DNA of 64,000 nt. Origin: Euglena gracilis. Lineage: Eukaryota > Euglenida > Euglenophyceae > Euglenales. How positions within the stretch are numbered: position 1 is the first letter of the stretch; the number at the start of each line of letters is the position of its first letter. Below are positions 59,949 to 64,000 of the stretch, one piece after another. Below the pieces are notes generated by a model that made no database searches, was not told where the DNA came from, and was given only the letters and a program-made list of their open reading frames with translations. Both the position numbers and the translations under genes were made by a program. The stretch lies in assembly GCA_039621445.1 (NCBI GenBank), contig CP154955.1, forward strand, positions 58,149,804-58,213,803, read 5' to 3'.

Positions 59949-60340
59949 TGTTGGGGGATGAGGACCCTCGCCCGGGGGGGCTGCCGGGGCCGCAACCACT
60001 TTTTTCTGGCCCTGGAGGGCTCAGGCCAGGGCCTTTCCGAAATTGGGCCCCGTTTTCGAACATGCAAACCGGCGGTAAAGGGGGTGAGGTGTGCCCCCCC
60101 GACCCGGGGTCCCCGGTTGCCCCGCGTAGGATCTTTTTTTCTTTCCATTGTTGGTTTTTTCCCAACTTGGAAACTTGGTTTTTCTCAACTTTGGTCCAAA
60201 GGGTGGCCAATGACAAACCAACCCACCTACTTAGGATCAAACAGCAGAGCACAACAAACCTGGGACTTGAGAGGGTGGGCAAGTACCTTTGAGTTCAGGT
60301 TTCGAGTGGGAAAAAGGGGATGTGGAAATGAATGCCTTGG
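59949..60340 (-). repeat. 3' LTR of element 2
   Basis: Starts TGTTGGGGGATGAGG and shares GGGCTCAGGCCAGGGCCTTT, CGACCCGGGGTC and CCAACCCACCTACTTAGG with the LTRs of element 1, at perhaps 80-85 percent. It is therefore an older or different subfamily member. Confidence 0.6.
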
Positions 60341-63300
60341 CTTCCTGATGTTATTTGAATTTCTCTTTTTGCTCTTCAAGTCTCCAATTGACTTTTCTTC
60401 TTTTCTGATTCTCAAATCGAATTCTCAAATTCTTCTTGAAATTTGCTGGGGTTCCAATTCCACTCGCGTGGCGGTTGACTTGCTCTGGTGGTTCCTACCG
60501 GGGGGTTTTGGGAATTTTTGGGGAAATTTTTGGCTGCCGACGCCAGCGGCAGCCGACACCCCCTCCCTTGCGACGTTAGTCGGACCCGTTTTTCTGCCCC
60601 CCACCCCGTGCCAAAACGGGGAGAGAAAATTCTGTTTTTTTTACTTTTTTTTTTGTGCGGGCGAAAATTCTGTGTTTTTTTTTTGCAACGGGTCCTGTCG
60701 CTTTTTTTTAAAAAAAATCGGTGTTGCGAGTCTGACCCCCCCCAGCCATTATATCGTGCACCTTGGTGGACCCTGAAAAATCAGATCTTCGGGGAAGCCC
60801 CCCCACCCCTTTCCTCCGACAAGCATGGGGAACGGGTCTTTGAACACAAAATCTGAAAAACGATTCCAAACGAAACAAACTCTGGGCACTCCACCCCAAG
60901 GCCTAAGTCCCACGCTACCCCCTTGAAAATCCATTTTGGCAGCTTTCATTGGATGAAACTTCATTCGATTTCGATTTTTTTAAAAAAAAAATCAGGGACT
61001 TTGGCCAACAGTGCCGCAGAAAACGAATTGTGTGGGGAAAAGAAAAAGACAAACCCAGGCATTCCTTTCCAATTCGGGACAGAAAGGGTACGGAAAAGGC
61101 AAACGGTGAGCAACAGCGAAGAGGTGCGTGGGTGAGCGGTTATAAGGCGGGAATAGTGTACAATGGGTGTGCGGGTTCGTGTGCGTGTGCGGTGTGTTTT
61201 GTGTGTATGCACGCTCACTTCCTTGTCATGCATTCCAACCGAAAATGACTGGGCCGATTTTTTTTTTGAACACAAAGAGAACAGGGCTTCACATTGGCCC
61301 TCAGCCACTATATCACAGGGCTTTAGTGCCCACGTGGCCGGGTTTATTTTTTCATTGGCCCACACCAGGGCCTGTGGACGGAGGAGGGGTCATCTCCAGT
61401 CCAGGGTCCCCCCCCCCGAGTTCGGTTGCCTCCCAGCTGTGTTCCGTGAAAAAATGCCTTTGACCAACATCCAATAGTCCAAACCGAATCAAAAAAACTG
61501 AGTTCTAAAACTCCAACTCGTTTTGTCATCCACCAGAAAAATTATCAAAATCCCAGGTTTTTTCCAAGTCTTTGAATAAAAATCCTCCAGCAACCAAAAA
61601 AATCCTCAAAAAAATCAAAAGTCTGAGTCCAACCCACAAATCCAGGGCCTACAAAAGCCCTCAACTAAATCCAAAATTCCAACTGTCACATCCAACAAAC
61701 AAAGTCCAACCGAGAGCAACCAACCCAACAGAAGCAACACCCAGCAGCACACCGAGGGGCCAGGCCATCCAGCCCAGCTCTGTGCTCAACCAATTCACAG
61801 CCGTAAAACTGACCAATTCGGCTTGCCAATGTAAATTCACTGCCCCCCCCCCCTCACATGGGGCAATGGGGGTCAAACGACATGGCAAACTCAAAAACAT
61901 TGAAAATTCAAATCCAATTTTCTCAGCCAAGGTGATTTTTCGCTTCCCCCCCCAGTCACATGGGGCCATGGGGGTCAATCTGGCTTCAGCCTCCAAACAA
62001 AAAATCACAAACCTGGGCCGTAATATCCAAACCGGCTGAAATATCACCACATGTCAAAAGACGGGCCTTCACAATGCCACCCCCCCCCCCGTCAACCAAT
62101 TCGGGGAGGGCCATGGGTTAAAAATTCCTGGCTGCAAAATCAGAATCCCCATTCGACAAATAAAATGGGGAAAATGGAAATTTCATCAAACCCCGTCACA
62201 ATCTGGGGTGTGACCAAAAACTGTCACGGTCACAAAATGATGCATTCCTGTCCCCACCCAAACGTCTCACAGGGTATCCAATTCTGAGTCAAAAAATTCC
62301 AACCGTAAAACCAAATTTGATTTTGATCCACCACACCAACAAAAAACAGAGCTCAACACAGCCCCACCCCCAGCTGCACGAGGAGGGAGAAAAACTGGCT
62401 CCAAACCGAAGCAAAATTCTGAGACCCAAAAACACGAAAAATCTGATTCAGCGCTGTGGGAGCAGCCAACCTGGGCCTTGGCTTGGCCGTGCATCGGGCC
62501 ACTGCTCATGTGTGAGGTCAGCCATTAAACTTCACAGCACTTGAGTGAAATAATGTATCCTCCGTTTCAACTCCACAGACAATCCACAATTGTGATCATG
62601 ACAATGGTAAATCATGTGATTCAATTGCATGTGATTCAATTGCTTGGGTCCCACTTATGTCATTGAAGTCTGTTCATCATCTCATTGAAATGTTCATTAT
62701 CACAGTCTTTGAAGTCGTTCTTTGCAAACTGTTGATATCTTTGAATTCAATGAATTCAGTCAAAGTCCATCAAATCCTTGATGTCAAAGTCCAATCAAAT
62801 CAATCAAAGTCCTTGATAACTTGTCTGCTTTGCTCCTTCGAAAACCTGCATGACAAAGGAATGCACACACGCACAAATTCACCACTGGTAACACACAAGG
62901 CAGATTTCTGAATTCTCACTGAACCGAACATGAAAATGCCCACTGAACTCTGAACCAGAACACCACTTAAAAACTGATCTTGACCCATCAAATGGGTCAC
63001 ACGAAAACTGCTCCAACAACCCTCAAACTGTAAAAATTACCTTTGGGAGTTTTGCATTGTGAGGCGTCCCCCACTGCTGAGTTTTTCTCCCTTAAGCAAA
63101 CTCCACAGCCGAAAAATTGCCGCAGAAAGTGCAACCCACAGATCAACAGACTTTTTCACTGAAAACTGAACCAAATGATGATGATGCCACTGATGGGCCC
63201 AAAAATGAACTTTCCTCAGGGGTGTCTTTTCCTCCTGGGTTAATCCACCTTGGTTCCCACATGGACTGTAAATTGAAAACTGTTTCCTGAGCCCTTAGAT

Positions 63301-64000
63301 GGGTGGCCACAGGGGTGTTTATTACTGGCCGGGGTCTAGCCCCACCCGTGGAACCCCTCTTTGCGCGCTTTCCTGAAAACTTTTTGGTTCGAGTGGTCCA
63401 TCAGAGGTCTCCCCTACCTCAGGATTTGGCAAAAACCCAGATAAAACCTGCCACAGGAGTGCTGGGCTGCCACACTCGAAAACCACAATAAAACTGGACT
63501 GAAAAATCCCAAAAAACTGTGCCGATTCTCCAACACATGTCCTGTCCGGGGGTAAGTTTCTCTCTGGAAAAACTGTCCCGTGACAAAAGGGACCAGCAAA
63601 AATACAAAACAAAATTACACCTGAAATGACTGATTTGTCCCCGTCTGGGATGGTGACACATGTCAACGCCATGCCCCACCCTAATGACATTTGGGACAAC
63701 CGAAAACTGAAAACCCTGAAACTTAAAATGAAAGATCATTGATCTGGCTGCCTGAACACTAGGAGAACTTCCCAAGCATCGTGGCTGGGCGTCTCCATTT
63801 GAGTGGAAAGCAACTGGGAAAAAACATGCACCCCAGAAACCAGATTCAAAATGTTTGACTTGGCTGTTTTCCCATAAGCCAAACTCTGTGAACTGAAAAT
63901 CCGGATTTATATTCTGGCTGATTGAGCATCTGCCTCCAACACCAGATCACCATGAAAAAGTATCACAAATCACAAATCACAAACAACCACAAATACTTAT
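59949..64000 (-). mobile_element. LTR element 2, diverged copy running out of the window
   Basis: 59949-62820 parallels 3025-5930, and 62870-64000 is the reverse complement of about 1445-2580. Read on the minus strand this is internal region followed by the 3' LTR, whose end (CCAACA) is at 59949. The order internal-to-LTR is continuous here, which supports the view that element 1 is the rearranged one. The gag-like ORF, primer-binding site and 5' LTR would lie beyond 64000. No coding frame is conserved with element 1 in this part. Confidence 0.65.

Overview
The window looks like repeat-rich nuclear DNA of a eukaryote. Coding blocks are separated by GT-AG introns, several microsatellites are long, and one LTR element has a tRNA primer-binding site. 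I see no operons, rRNA genes or bacterial-style gene packing. I cannot name the organism. A protist or alga is possible, but that is a guess.

Layout. (1) About 1-7433 holds a roughly 6.8 kb LTR retrotransposon with no visible pol gene, scrambled by an inversion of about 4.85 kb (2581-7433). The inversion also flipped a small piece of a reverse-transcriptase gene (2581-3024) away from its partner at 7434-7820. (2) About 7818-28336 and 40352-59948 are two direct copies of one ~20 kb segment. On the minus strand each carries a large interrupted gene. A set of conserved N-terminal exons of unknown function comes first, then an EEP (AP-endonuclease-like) domain, a reverse transcriptase with motifs A, B and C, a thumb with a GGLG motif, an RNase H domain, a C-terminal Cys/His finger, and a further C-terminal extension. 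This is the domain order of a LINE of the EN-RT-RNase H type, but the coding sequence is split by spliceosomal-type introns that both copies share, so the copies cannot be simple retrocopies. (3) The 12 kb between the copies (28337-40351) holds a 50 bp minisatellite, a duplicated small coding unit (about 34.1-35.7 kb), a 1.8 kb element with ~496 bp terminal direct repeats and a 6 bp target duplication (36392-38184), and an unrecognised coding region (39.2-39.95 kb). (4) From 59949 to the end lies a second, diverged copy of the first LTR element, in minus orientation, inserted at or against the end of copy 2.

The two gene copies have diverged in structure. Copy 1 carries a 1.09 kb inversion through the endonuclease exon, several stops and frameshifts, a 1.24 kb insertion with 142 bp direct repeats, and a (TAA)n expansion. 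Copy 2 keeps a better endonuclease exon and RT motif A, but has its own lesions and a 934 bp (GT)n tract. Both share one in-frame TAG inside the RT. A third partial copy lies head-to-tail next to copy 1. This is a family of intron-bearing RT genes that spreads or duplicates at the DNA level, and it is the most interesting thing in the window. All homology statements are by eye; no alignment or search was run.
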